DNA of 64,000 nt from Buchnera aphidicola (Chaitophorus populicola) (GCF_964058995.1 NZ_OZ060382.1:372001-436000); one strand, 5' to 3'; positions 9,406 through 18,767 are shown, numbered from the stretch's first letter. The notes: generated by a model from the letters alone, not told the origin. Numbers and translations: made by a program.

Positions 9406-11739
9406 ATGAATAAAAAAAAATTAAAATATATAAAAATAAATATTTTACCATTAAGAGATACAATTATATATCCTCATATGGTAATACCATTATTTGTTGG
9501 ACGTAAAAAATCTATTAAATGTATTGAAAATGCGATAAAAAAAGATAAAAAAATTATGTTAGTTACTCAAAAAAAATATTCTAAAAATAAAACTACTATA
9601 AAAGATTTATATAAAATTGGAACCATATCAAATATTTTACAATTATTAAAATTACCTGATGGTACAGTAAAAATATTAATAGAAGGATTAACGAGAGCTA
9701 AAATAATTAAATTAGGAGATAAAAATAATAATTTTTTAGGGCAAGTGAAAATTATTAATTCAATAGATACCTATAATAAAGAACATAAAGCATTAATAAG
9801 AACATTAATTAATCAATTTGAAAATTATTCTAAATTTAATACAAAAATTTCTTCAGATCTTTTAAATTCATTAAAAAAAATTAAAGATATTGAAAAATTA
9901 ATAGATATTATTGCAACAAATATTCCATTTAAATTAGCTAAAAAACAAAAAATATTAGAACATATAGATATTAAAAAAAGATTAGAAAAATTAATGGTTA
10001 TTATTGAATCAGAAATAGAATTATTTACTATAGAAAAAAAAATTAGAAACAGAATTAAGAACCAAATGGAAAAAAATCAAAAAGAATATTATCTAAATGA
10101 ACAAATCAAAGCTATACAAAAAGAATTAGGTAAAAAAAATCCAGATTTAAATGAATATTCTAGTTTTAAAAAGCAAATTAAAAAAGCTAAAATACCAAAA
10201 AATATTGAAAAAGAAATTATAATAGAATTAAAAAGATTAAAATTTATGCCGTACATGTCTTCTGAAACTACTGTAGTACGAAGTTATATCGAATGGATGA
10301 TAAAAATTCCTTGGAGTAAACGTACTAAAGTTAAAAAAAATATTTCTAATGCTCGTAATATATTAAACTCTAATCATTATGGATTAAAAAAAGTAAAAGA
10401 TAGAATATTAGAATATTTAGCAGTACAAAAAAGAACAAATAAAATTAAAGGGCCAATTTTATGTTTAGTAGGACCTCCAGGAGTAGGAAAAACATCATTA
10501 GCAGAATCTATAGCAGAAGCTACAGGAAGAAAATATATCAGAATGTCATTAGGTGGAATCAAAGATGAAGCTGAAATTAGAGGTCATAGAAGAACATATA
10601 TTGGATCAATGCCTGGTAAAATTATGCAAAATATTTCTAAAACCGGAGTAAAAAATCCATTATTTTTATTAGATGAAATTGATAAAATGTCTGATGATGC
10701 GAGATGTGATGCAGAATCTGCTTTACTTGAAGTATTAGATCCAGAACAAAATTTTGCATTCAATGATCATTATTTAGAAGTAAATTATGATTTATCAGAA
10801 GTCTTGTTTGTTGCAACAGCTAATTCATACAATATATCTAGTCCATTATTAGATCGAATGGAAATAATTACATTATCTGGATATACAGAAGATGAAAAAA
10901 TTCAAATTTATAATTCTTATTTAAAACCTAAACAAATTAAAGAAAACGCATTAAAAGATAATGAAATTATCATAAATAATCCTACTATTCTAGAAATAAT
11001 TCGTTCATATACACGTGAATCTGGTGTTAGAAGTTTAGAAAAAAAAATCGCGAAAATTTTTCGAAAAGTAGTAAAAAAAATATTATTAGATAAAAAAATT
11101 AAAAAAATAGAAATTAATAAAAAAAATTTACATAAATATCTAGGAATTAAGAAATTTACTAAAAATAGAAAAAATTTTGTCAATCAAATTGGACAAACTA
11201 CAGGATTAGCTTGGACTGAATGCGGTGGAGAAATTATACAAATAGAAACTTCTTGTCTAAAAGGCAAAGGAAAATTATTATTAACAGGATATTTAGGCAA
11301 AATAATGAAAGAATCTATTTACATTGCTATAACTGTAATTAAAAAACAAGCAAAAAAATTAAAATTATCTAATAATTTTTATGAAAAAAAAGATATACAT
11401 GTTCATGTTCCAGCAGGAGGAATTCCAAAAGATGGCCCTAGTGCAGGTATTGCTATATGTACATCTTTAGCTTCTGCTTTCACTAAAAATCCTGCTAAAG
11501 CTGATATTGCTATGACAGGAGAAATTACTTTAAACGGAAATGTTTTAGCTATTGGAGGATTAAAGGAAAAAATATTAGCTGCGCATCGAGAAGGAATAAA
11601 ACATGCTATTATTCCAAAAGATAATAGTAGACAATTAAAAAAACTTCCAAAAAAAATTCTTGCTGATATGAAAATACATTTAGTAAAAAATATTACAGAA
11701 GTCTTTCAATATGCTTTACAAAATAATCCTTATAAATAA
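9406..11739 (+). CDS. lon: ATP-dependent protease Lon
   Basis: This homo-oligomeric AAA+ serine protease degrades misfolded proteins. It has 777 residues (E. coli 784). The order is an N-terminal substrate domain (LPLRDTIIYPHMVIPLFVGR), a central coiled region, the ATPase with Walker A GPPGVGKTS and FLLDEIDKM, and the protease domain. The Ser679-Lys722 dyad appears as KDGPSAG and GGLKEK, at the same numbering as in E. coli. It follows clpX after a 140-base spacer with its own AAGAGAA ribosome site. No clear heat-shock promoter is recognisable there. Confidence 0.98.
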   Translation: MNKKKLKYIKINILPLRDTIIYPHMVIPLFVGRKKSIKCIENAIKKDKKIMLVTQKKYSKNKTTIKDLYKIGTISNILQLLKLPDGTVKILIEGLTRAKIIKLGDKNNNFLGQVKIINSIDTYNKEHKALIRTLINQFENYSKFNTKISSDLLNSLKKIKDIEKLIDIIATNIPFKLAKKQKILEHIDIKKRLEKLMVIIESEIELFTIEKKIRNRIKNQMEKNQKEYYLNEQIKAIQKELGKKNPDLNEYSSFKKQIKKAKIPKNIEKEIIIELKRLKFMPYMSSETTVVRSYIEWMIKIPWSKRTKVKKNISNARNILNSNHYGLKKVKDRILEYLAVQKRTNKIKGPILCLVGPPGVGKTSLAESIAEATGRKYIRMSLGGIKDEAEIRGHRRTYIGSMPGKIMQNISKTGVKNPLFLLDEIDKMSDDARCDAESALLEVLDPEQNFAFNDHYLEVNYDLSEVLFVATANSYNISSPLLDRMEIITLSGYTEDEKIQIYNSYLKPKQIKENALKDNEIIINNPTILEIIRSYTRESGVRSLEKKIAKIFRKVVKKILLDKKIKKIEINKKNLHKYLGIKKFTKNRKNFVNQIGQTTGLAWTECGGEIIQIETSCLKGKGKLLLTGYLGKIMKESIYIAITVIKKQAKKLKLSNNFYEKKDIHVHVPAGGIPKDGPSAGIAICTSLASAFTKNPAKADIAMTGEITLNGNVLAIGGLKEKILAAHREGIKHAIIPKDNSRQLKKLPKKILADMKIHLVKNITEVFQYALQNNPYK

Positions 11740-11816
11740 ATTTAAAATTTTTATAAAAAAATTAACAACATTGTTATTTATTAAAATTTAAATATTTTAT
11801 TATAGGATTTAAAAAA

Positions 11817-13694
11817 ATGAATTTTAAAGATATTAAATGGTTTAAAAATTTTATTTTAAGTATAATTATAATAACTTTATTAACATCTATATTTATAGTA
11901 AATTTAAAAAATTATTATAAAAACAATTTTTATAATAATAATAAATTATGGTTAATTAAAGTTAATAATCAAATAATTGAAATAAATCAAATCCAAAAAA
12001 TATTTGAATATAAAATGTTGTTATTAGAAAAAAAATCTATTAATAAAACATATGATTTATTAACAAATAAAATATATATAAAAAATTTATATAAAAAAAT
12101 TTTATCGAATTTAATTAATAAATGTTTAATAAAAAATTATATTGAAAAAAATAACATTAAAAACAATAAAAAAAATATTAAAAATTTAATTATGAAAATG
12201 GATATTTTTCAAAAAAATAAAAAATTTAATTCAAATTTATATTATCAATTTTTAAAAAAAAATAATATTGATGAAAATGAATATTTAAAAATTATAGGTA
12301 ATAAGATTACAGAAAAATTTCTTTTTAATGACATGATAAATTCAAATAATCTATTTAAAAATGAAAAAATATTTTTAAATAAATTAAATCAAGAAAGAAT
12401 ATTATGTAAAAAATATACTATAAATTTTAAAACAATTTATTCGCAACAAACATGTACCGATGCAGAAATCAGTAATTTTTATAATACATATAAAAAAAAT
12501 TTTATTAACAAAAAAAAATTTAAAATAAAATTTTTTAAAATTATTCCATTTTTAAAATTAAACCAAAAAATTAAAAAATCAGATATCTTAAAAGAATTTA
12601 AAAAAAATAAAAAAAAGTATTCTACAAATCAAATAAAAAAAATTAGTTTTATGATATGTAATACTAAAAAAGAAGCAAGAAAAAAAATTCAAAAGTTTCA
12701 AAACAATAAAGAAATAAAATTTAAATGTAAAAAAATTTTTATTGATAACTATAATTCTATAAAAAATTTTAATTTAAATTGGATTAACAAGAAAAAATTT
12801 ATAAAAATTATAAAAAAAATACATTTGCATAATATTCATGAAATATCAAAAATTATTAAATTCAAAAATAAATTTTTAATATTTAAATTAGATAACATTT
12901 ATAAATTTCAAGATAAAAATATTGATAAAATAAAAAATTTTATCAAAAAAAAAATAAAAAAAAAAATAAAAAAAAATAATTATCAACAGTTAATTACAAA
13001 AATTAATTTAATTTCTATTAATAATAATAAATATTTTCATTTATTAGAAAACATAATACATAAAAAACCTAAAAAAACGAATTGGTTTACAACAGATTCT
13101 ATTCCCAAAGATATCAAATGTCATAATATTAAAAATTTTTTTAAACATCAAAAAAAATTAATTATACACAATAAAAAAAAATTTGTTAATTACAGATTTT
13201 TTAATAAAGATAAAAATATATTTATAAAAATTATAGATTTACATAAAAATACTATACAGCCTTTATTAGAAGTAAAAAATAAAATTTCTAATTTAATCAA
13301 ATTAAATAAATCTAAAATACAAGCATTTAAAAAAATTAAAGAAATTACAAAAAATCTAAATCAAAAATCACGTAATAATCTTATTCAAAAAAATATTTTA
13401 TTTAATAAAAAAAAATATTTTATTCAAAATAAAAATAAATATTCTTTAATGTTAATTAATAAATTTAATAAAAATTTTGTACATAACAAACCTTTGTATA
13501 TAAATTTAACAAACTATAAAAATAAATGGATAATATTAAAATTCTATAAAAAATATTTTATTAAAATAAATCATAATGAAAAAAACAAAAATTACCTTAG
13601 ATATAAAATAAAAAATCAAAAATTATTAATAAAATTAATATTGGAATCTTTACGTTCTCAAGCTCAAATACAATACAATATAAATACATATTAA
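11817..13694 (+). CDS. ppiD: Periplasmic folding chaperone PpiD (membrane-anchored, SurA/parvulin type)
   Basis: Position after lon and length (625; E. coli 623) identify PpiD. Residues about 10-29 form one N-terminal membrane anchor (FILSIIIITLLTSIFIV), and the rest is predicted periplasmic. A SurA-N-like helical segment and a poorly preserved parvulin segment can be guessed. The sequence is very diverged and Lys/Asn/Ile-rich, so isomerase activity should not be assumed. PpiD works near the SecYEG exit in E. coli, and secY is at 32814-34151. The assignment rests more on synteny and topology than on residue identity. Confidence 0.82.
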   Translation: MNFKDIKWFKNFILSIIIITLLTSIFIVNLKNYYKNNFYNNNKLWLIKVNNQIIEINQIQKIFEYKMLLLEKKSINKTYDLLTNKIYIKNLYKKILSNLINKCLIKNYIEKNNIKNNKKNIKNLIMKMDIFQKNKKFNSNLYYQFLKKNNIDENEYLKIIGNKITEKFLFNDMINSNNLFKNEKIFLNKLNQERILCKKYTINFKTIYSQQTCTDAEISNFYNTYKKNFINKKKFKIKFFKIIPFLKLNQKIKKSDILKEFKKNKKKYSTNQIKKISFMICNTKKEARKKIQKFQNNKEIKFKCKKIFIDNYNSIKNFNLNWINKKKFIKIIKKIHLHNIHEISKIIKFKNKFLIFKLDNIYKFQDKNIDKIKNFIKKKIKKKIKKNNYQQLITKINLISINNNKYFHLLENIIHKKPKKTNWFTTDSIPKDIKCHNIKNFFKHQKKLIIHNKKKFVNYRFFNKDKNIFIKIIDLHKNTIQPLLEVKNKISNLIKLNKSKIQAFKKIKEITKNLNQKSRNNLIQKNILFNKKKYFIQNKNKYSLMLINKFNKNFVHNKPLYINLTNYKNKWIILKFYKKYFIKINHNEKNKNYLRYKIKNQKLLIKLILESLRSQAQIQYNINTY

Positions 13695-13726
13695 ATTTTA
13701 AAAATAAATATTTATTTTTAAAATTT
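13693..13726 (+). terminator. Perfect 34-bp A+T palindrome at the end of ppiD, possible terminator
   Basis: The 34 bases overlapping the ppiD stop codon are a perfect palindrome (half-site AAATTTTAAAAATAAAT), followed by TTAATAA. As RNA this is a long A-U hairpin right after the last sense codon. Transcription probably ends or pauses here before mdlA, but the G+C-free stem makes the assignment tentative. Confidence 0.4.
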
Positions 13727-13787
13727 TTAATAATCTTTAAAAATTAATTAATAATTTTTTATAAAAATTAAATATTAGGATTATCCT

Positions 13788-15557
13788 GTGCAACTATTTA
13801 AGCAATTAAGCTGGTACTTTATTCAAGAATGGAAAAGATATCTAGGATCTGTTTTAATATTAATGATAATTGCATTTCTGCAAGTCATGCCTCCAAAAAT
13901 AGTTGGAATACTAGTAGATTTAATTGTAAAAAGAAAAATGTGTTTTTCTGAATCCATAAAATGGATTTATTTTATGATTGCAATTGCTATTATAGTATAC
14001 ATTCTTAGATACATATGGAGAATATTACTTTTTGGTGCTTCATATAAGTTAGCAATTAAATTAAGAACTATTTTTTATGACTCTATTATTAAACAAAATT
14101 CAGAATTCTATTTAGAAAATAGAACTGGTGATTTAATTACACGCGTAAGTAACGATATTGAAAGAGTTATATTTGCTGCAGGAGAAGGTGTTTTAACATT
14201 AGTTGATTCATCTGTTATGGGAATTTCTGTACTAATTGTAATGTGTACACAAATTAGTTATAAATTAACTTTTTTTGCATTACTTCCAATGCCTATTATG
14301 ACTATTTTTATTAAAAAATACGGAGCAGAACTACATAAAGAGTTTTTTAAATATCAAAGTTCTTTTTCTATTTTAAATAATAAAACACAAGAAATTCTTA
14401 CTAGCATTAGAATAGTTAGAGCATTTGGATTAGAAAAATCACAATTAAAAGATTTTTTAAGATTAATAAAAAAATCTAGTAAAAAAAATATTAATGTTAC
14501 AAAAGTAGATGCTAAATTTGATCCAGTAATCTATTTATCTATTGCTTTTTCAAATCTATTAGCTATTTCTTTTGGAAGTTGGTTAGTATGGAATAATCAT
14601 ATTACTTTAGGTCAATTAACAAGTTTCATTATGTATCTAGGATTAATGATTTGGCCTATGCTAGCTTTAGCTTGGATGTTTAATATTGTAGAAAGAGGAA
14701 GCTCAGCGTGGAATAGAATACAAAAAATAATTAATTCTCCTATTAAATTAAAAGATGGTCATATAAATGTTTTAAAAAAAAATAAATTATTAAAAATTTC
14801 TATAAAAAAATTTTCTTATAAAAAAAGCCATAGTTTACAATTAAAAAACATATATCTAAAAATAAAAAACGGAGATATATTAGGAATTTGTGGACCAACA
14901 GGATCTGGAAAAAGTACGTTAATACAACTCATACAAAGAGAATTTGATCCTACTATTGGAAAAATTTTATATGATAATATTGAATTATATAAAATTAAAT
15001 TAAAAACCTGGAGAAAAAAAATTGCAATAGTAAATCAAGAAACTTTTTTATTTTCTGATACTATTAAAAAAAATATTTCGTTTGGTAATAAAAACCTTAA
15101 TTTTTCTCAAATTAAAAAATATGCAAAAATAGTAAATATGCATAAAGAAATATTAGCTTTAAAAGATGGTTATAATACTTTAATAGGAGCTGAAGGAATA
15201 TTATTATCCGGAGGACAAAAACAAAGAATTGCTCTTGCACGTGCTTTAATTTTAAATCCAGAAATATTAATTTTAGATGATGCTTTATCTGCAATAGATG
15301 GAAAAACAGAATATTTAATTTTACAAAATATTTTAAAATGGAAAAGTCCAAATACTACTATCATTATGAGTTCACATAAATTATCTACATTACAAAAATC
15401 AGATAAAATTATAGTTATGAAAAAAGGAAAAATTAAACATCGAGGAAAACATATAGAATTAATTAAAAATAAAAATTGGTATAGTCATTCAATCTCTAAT
15501 CACAAAATTATTAATAAAGATGATAAAAAAATCCATAAAGGGAATAAGAATGTGTAA
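13788..15557 (+). CDS. mdlA: ABC multidrug-type exporter half-transporter MdlA
   Basis: This half-transporter pairs with MdlB, encoded next, as a heterodimeric exporter; the substrate is unknown. The 589 residues (E. coli 590) comprise six predicted membrane helices in the first about 300 residues. The ATPase follows, with Walker A GPTGSGKST, signature LSGGQKQRIALARAL and Walker B ILILDDALSAID. The last residue of that motif is Asp rather than the usual catalytic Glu of the second site, as in many heterodimeric exporters. The start is GTG behind TAGGATT. The 3' end overlaps mdlB by 8 bases. Confidence 0.95.
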   Translation: MQLFKQLSWYFIQEWKRYLGSVLILMIIAFLQVMPPKIVGILVDLIVKRKMCFSESIKWIYFMIAIAIIVYILRYIWRILLFGASYKLAIKLRTIFYDSIIKQNSEFYLENRTGDLITRVSNDIERVIFAAGEGVLTLVDSSVMGISVLIVMCTQISYKLTFFALLPMPIMTIFIKKYGAELHKEFFKYQSSFSILNNKTQEILTSIRIVRAFGLEKSQLKDFLRLIKKSSKKNINVTKVDAKFDPVIYLSIAFSNLLAISFGSWLVWNNHITLGQLTSFIMYLGLMIWPMLALAWMFNIVERGSSAWNRIQKIINSPIKLKDGHINVLKKNKLLKISIKKFSYKKSHSLQLKNIYLKIKNGDILGICGPTGSGKSTLIQLIQREFDPTIGKILYDNIELYKIKLKTWRKKIAIVNQETFLFSDTIKKNISFGNKNLNFSQIKKYAKIVNMHKEILALKDGYNTLIGAEGILLSGGQKQRIALARALILNPEILILDDALSAIDGKTEYLILQNILKWKSPNTTIIMSSHKLSTLQKSDKIIVMKKGKIKHRGKHIELIKNKNWYSHSISNHKIINKDDKKIHKGNKNV

Positions 15558-17295
15558 TTTTATGAAATATTGGCCTACTCTTAAAAGATTAGCAACATAT
15601 GGAAAACCTTTTAAAAAATTACTATTCTTTGGAGTATGTTTACTTTTATCAGCAGCTTTATCTGAAGTATTAGGTCCTATATTAATTAGTAATTTTATTA
15701 AGAATATATTAGAAAAACATGAATTTTCAACAATGATTGTCATATCTAATATCATTGGATTTATTACTTTACAAATAACATCAGTAATTTTATATTATTC
15801 TCAAAATATTATATTTAATAAAATATCTATTAAAATTATTCAAAATCTTCGATATGATATTATGAAATCTACTTTAACTCTACCAATTAAAATATATGAC
15901 AATCAACCTATTGGCCACATCATATCAAAAATTACAAATGATACTGAATCTATACGTGAACTATACGATACTATATTAGGTTCAGTGGTAAACAGCTCTG
16001 TATTAGTTTTTATAGTTTTAATAGCGATGTTTATATTATCTTGGAAAATGGCTCTTATTGCAATAATATTAATACCTATTGTAATATTTATAATATTTAC
16101 TTATCAATACTATAGTGTACCTTTATTAAGAAAAACTAGATATTATTTGTCAAAAATTTATCATGAATTTAATGAAATTGTAAATGGAATTAAAGTAATT
16201 AAACAATTTAAACAAGAAAAACAATTTAGAAAAAATATTATTAAAACAAGCTATATGCATTATAAATTTAAAATGAAAGTATTAAAATTAGAAGGAATTT
16301 TATTAAGACCATTATTAAGTTTACTTTCATCTATGATATTATGTGGAATTATATTTTTATGCATTATATCTGATATTAATACATTTAAAGTAGGTGTTTT
16401 ATATGCTTTTATTAGTTATTTATCTCGATTAAATGAACCATTAATTTCTGTTGCTAGTCAACAACCTTTATTGCAAAAAGCTATCGTCGCTGGAGAAAGA
16501 ATTTTTGAATTAATGGATATTCCACAACAAAAATATGGTAATATTGAAAAAAAAATCAATAATGGAAAAATTTGTATAAAAAAAATATTTTTTAAATATA
16601 AAAAAAATGAAGATTATATCTTATCTAATATAAATATTAACATTAAACCAAATAAATTTATTGCTTTTGTTGGAAAAACAGGAAGCGGAAAAAGTACTTT
16701 AGCTAATTTGTTAATGGGGTATTATAAAATTAATAAAGGATATATTTATTTAGATGGATATAAAATAGAAGATTTAAGTCATTATTCTTTAAGAAATTCT
16801 ATTGGATTAATACAACAAGAACCTATGATATTACCTGTAAGTATATTAGAAAATATTACTTTAGGTAAAAAAGTTTCAATTAATAAAATTGAAAAAATAA
16901 TTAAACTTGTATATTTAGACGAATTAATATCATCTTTACCAAACGGTATATATACTAATTTAAGTGAACAAGGAAATAATTTATCAGTAGGTCAAAAACA
17001 ATTAATTTCTATTGCTAGAGCATTAATACGAAATCCAAAAATATTAGTTTTAGATGAAGCTACAGCAAATATTGATTCTTATACAGAGAAATTAATTCAA
17101 AAATCTTTATTAAAAATTAAAAAAAATACCACATTAATTATGATTGCTCATAGATTGTCAACCGTTGTACAAGCAGATCATATAATTGTTTTAAATAAAG
17201 GGAAAATAATTGAAAAAGGAACGCATCAACAATTAATGAATATGAAAAATCAATATTATTCTATGTACAAATCTCAATTATTTAAATCAGCATAA
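15550..17295 (+). CDS. mdlB: ABC multidrug-type exporter half-transporter MdlB
   Basis: Second half of the MdlAB exporter. The ATG at 15550 is chosen although the frame is open from 15520. It has an AAAGGGAA ribosome site, and its N-terminus (MCNFMKYWPTLKRL) aligns with the E. coli start. This gives 581 residues. Six membrane helices are followed by Walker A GKTGSGKST, signature LSVGQKQLISIARAL and Walker B ILVLDEATANID with the catalytic Glu present. With mdlA this gives one degenerate and one canonical ATP site. Confidence 0.95.
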   Translation: MCNFMKYWPTLKRLATYGKPFKKLLFFGVCLLLSAALSEVLGPILISNFIKNILEKHEFSTMIVISNIIGFITLQITSVILYYSQNIIFNKISIKIIQNLRYDIMKSTLTLPIKIYDNQPIGHIISKITNDTESIRELYDTILGSVVNSSVLVFIVLIAMFILSWKMALIAIILIPIVIFIIFTYQYYSVPLLRKTRYYLSKIYHEFNEIVNGIKVIKQFKQEKQFRKNIIKTSYMHYKFKMKVLKLEGILLRPLLSLLSSMILCGIIFLCIISDINTFKVGVLYAFISYLSRLNEPLISVASQQPLLQKAIVAGERIFELMDIPQQKYGNIEKKINNGKICIKKIFFKYKKNEDYILSNININIKPNKFIAFVGKTGSGKSTLANLLMGYYKINKGYIYLDGYKIEDLSHYSLRNSIGLIQQEPMILPVSILENITLGKKVSINKIEKIIKLVYLDELISSLPNGIYTNLSEQGNNLSVGQKQLISIARALIRNPKILVLDEATANIDSYTEKLIQKSLLKIKKNTTLIMIAHRLSTVVQADHIIVLNKGKIIEKGTHQQLMNMKNQYYSMYKSQLFKSA

Positions 17296-17312
17296 AATAA
17301 AAAATATTTTAT

Positions 17313-17429
17313 AAAGTGCTTTATTAATAATTTTTAATATGCATGTTTTATTTTGAAATAGCTGCTTCTTTTCAGACCTGACTAAGTATTCAAAATTTAA
17401 CATCTTATTAAATACTAATAAAACACTTT
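17313..17429 (-). ncRNA. ffs: 4.5S RNA, signal recognition particle RNA
   Basis: On the minus strand the conserved SRP domain IV reads AGTCAGGTCTGAAAAGAAGC, corresponding to the E. coli core GGTCAGGTCCGGAAGGAAGC. It has the symmetric and asymmetric internal loops that bind Ffh. The apical tetraloop is GAAA rather than the E. coli GGAA. The ends pair as AAAGTG/CACTTT and the stem continues through A+T-rich sequence, giving a hairpin of about 117 nucleotides. The exact ends are set by this pairing and may be off by several bases. It lies antisense between mdlB and dnaX. Confidence 0.93.
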
Positions 17430-17452
17430 AAAATATTTTTTATATATTTTGA

Positions 17453-17481
17453 AATATACATTATTTATAAAAAAAATACAA
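17453..17481 (-). promoter_or_regulatory. Candidate sigma-70 promoter of ffs
   Basis: On the minus strand a TTGTAT -35 (17476-17481) and TATATT -10 (17453-17458) are separated by 17 bases. They would start transcription about 17 bases before the mature 4.5S RNA. A short 5' leader removed by RNase P is known for E. coli 4.5S RNA. A second TATAAA nearer the gene is an alternative -10. Confidence 0.45.
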
Positions 17482-17564
17482 GAATTCTTTATTTTTTATT
17501 TTAGAAAAAAATTAATACTAATAATGAAAAAAAATTATAATTATGATAGCATATAAAAATCTTT

Positions 17565-17582
17565 AAAAAAAAAAAAAAAAAA
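17565..17582 (+). repeat. 18-A homopolymer directly before the dnaX start codon
   Basis: Eighteen consecutive A occupy the place where a Shine-Dalgarno would stand, one base before the ATG of dnaX. No purine-rich G-containing site is present, so initiation must rely on an unstructured A-rich leader. The tract length is likely to vary between cells and reads. Confidence 0.8.
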
Positions 17583-17583
17583 C

Positions 17584-18672
17584 ATGAAATATCAAGTTTT
17601 AGCACGTAAATGGAGGCCTAAAAACTTTAAAGAAGTTATAGGTCAAAAATATATTATTAAAGCAATTATTAATAGCTTAAAATTAAATAGAATACATCAT
17701 GCATGGATTTTATATGGAACTCGAGGAATAGGAAAAACTACTATTGCAAGAATTTTAGCAAAATGTTTAAATTGTGAAAAAAAAATTACTATATTACCAT
17801 GCCAAAAATGTCATTCTTGTGTAGAAATTGATAAAAATTTTAATCCTGATTTAATTGAAATTGATGCGGCATCTAAAACAAAAGTAGAGGATATTAAAGA
17901 ACTCTTAGAAAATGCAAAATACCCACCTATTAAAGAAAGATTTAAAATTTATTTAATAGACGAAATACATATGCTTTCTAGATATAGTTTCAATGCTCTT
18001 TTAAAAACATTAGAAGAACCTCCCGCACATGTAAAATTTATTTTAGCAACTACAAATATTGAAAAATTACCTAAAACTATTATCTCTAGATGCATTAGAT
18101 TAAACTTGAAAACAATAAAAAAAAAAAATATTATTAAAAAAATTAAATACATTTTAACAAATGAAAAAATATCTTTTGAAGATAAAACATTAGAATTAAT
18201 TGCAACAGCTGCTGATGGAAGTATGAGAGATGCATTAAGTTTAATAGAACAAACTATTTCTATAGGAAATGGGAAAATTAAAATTTCTAATGTACAAAAA
18301 ATGTTGGGAACATTTAAATATGAAAATTTTATTTATTTATTAAAATCCTTGTTTAATAAGGATGTTAAAAAAATTATAAATTTTACACAAAAAATTTTAT
18401 CTTTAGATGTAGAACCTGAAAAAATATTAATTGAAATTTTAAGATTATTGCATTATATATATATTAAAAAAATTTCTTCATTAAAATGGACATCTAATAC
18501 ATATAATATCGAACAAAAAAAAATTTTAAATAATATATCTAAAAATAATACATTTTCTCAAATTAAAAATTATTATTCTATAATTCTTAATGGAAGAAAA
18601 AATATAAAATATGCACCTTCTAAAAAATTAGGAATGGAATTAACTTTACTCCAAGTTCTCGATTCTAAATAA
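17584..18672 (+). CDS. dnaX: DNA polymerase III clamp-loader subunit, short gamma-like DnaX
   Basis: This AAA+ subunit loads the sliding clamp. Walker A is GTRGIGKTT at about 44-52. The zinc module is CLNCEKKITILPCQKCHSC, the Walker B region is LIDEIHMLS, and the sensor motif ATTNIEKLPKTIISRC is present. The protein ends after domain III at 362 residues. E. coli tau has 643 and gamma 431, so the tau domains that bind DnaB helicase and the polymerase alpha subunit are missing. No programmed-frameshift site is needed or seen. The C-terminus ends LGMELTLLQVLD, like the end of domain III. Confidence 0.95.
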   Translation: MKYQVLARKWRPKNFKEVIGQKYIIKAIINSLKLNRIHHAWILYGTRGIGKTTIARILAKCLNCEKKITILPCQKCHSCVEIDKNFNPDLIEIDAASKTKVEDIKELLENAKYPPIKERFKIYLIDEIHMLSRYSFNALLKTLEEPPAHVKFILATTNIEKLPKTIISRCIRLNLKTIKKKNIIKKIKYILTNEKISFEDKTLELIATAADGSMRDALSLIEQTISIGNGKIKISNVQKMLGTFKYENFIYLLKSLFNKDVKKIINFTQKILSLDVEPEKILIEILRLLHYIYIKKISSLKWTSNTYNIEQKKILNNISKNNTFSQIKNYYSIILNGRKNIKYAPSKKLGMELTLLQVLDSK

Positions 18673-18726
18673 TATAATTAAAATATATTTTTTAAAAAAA
18701 ATATATAAAAATATTTTTAATTATAT
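18672..18726 (+). other. A+T hairpin between dnaX and ybaB
   Basis: A 12-bp perfect stem (ATATAATTAAAA / TTTTAATTATAT), extended by further A-T pairs with one bulge, covers most of the 95-base gap. There is no T run after it on the plus strand. It may be a transcript-end structure of dnaX or only base-composition noise. Confidence 0.3.
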
Positions 18727-18767
18727 AAAAAAATATTTATTTATTTGATATTCAATAAGAGAAAAAT

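Noticed and set aside
10377-11183. Minus-strand open frames inside lon
   Set aside because: Shadows of a strongly conserved gene, with no start signals or recognisable products.
15112-15755. Minus-strand frames in the mdlA/mdlB region
   Set aside because: They mirror the conserved ATPase motifs of mdlA and the start of mdlB on the other strand.
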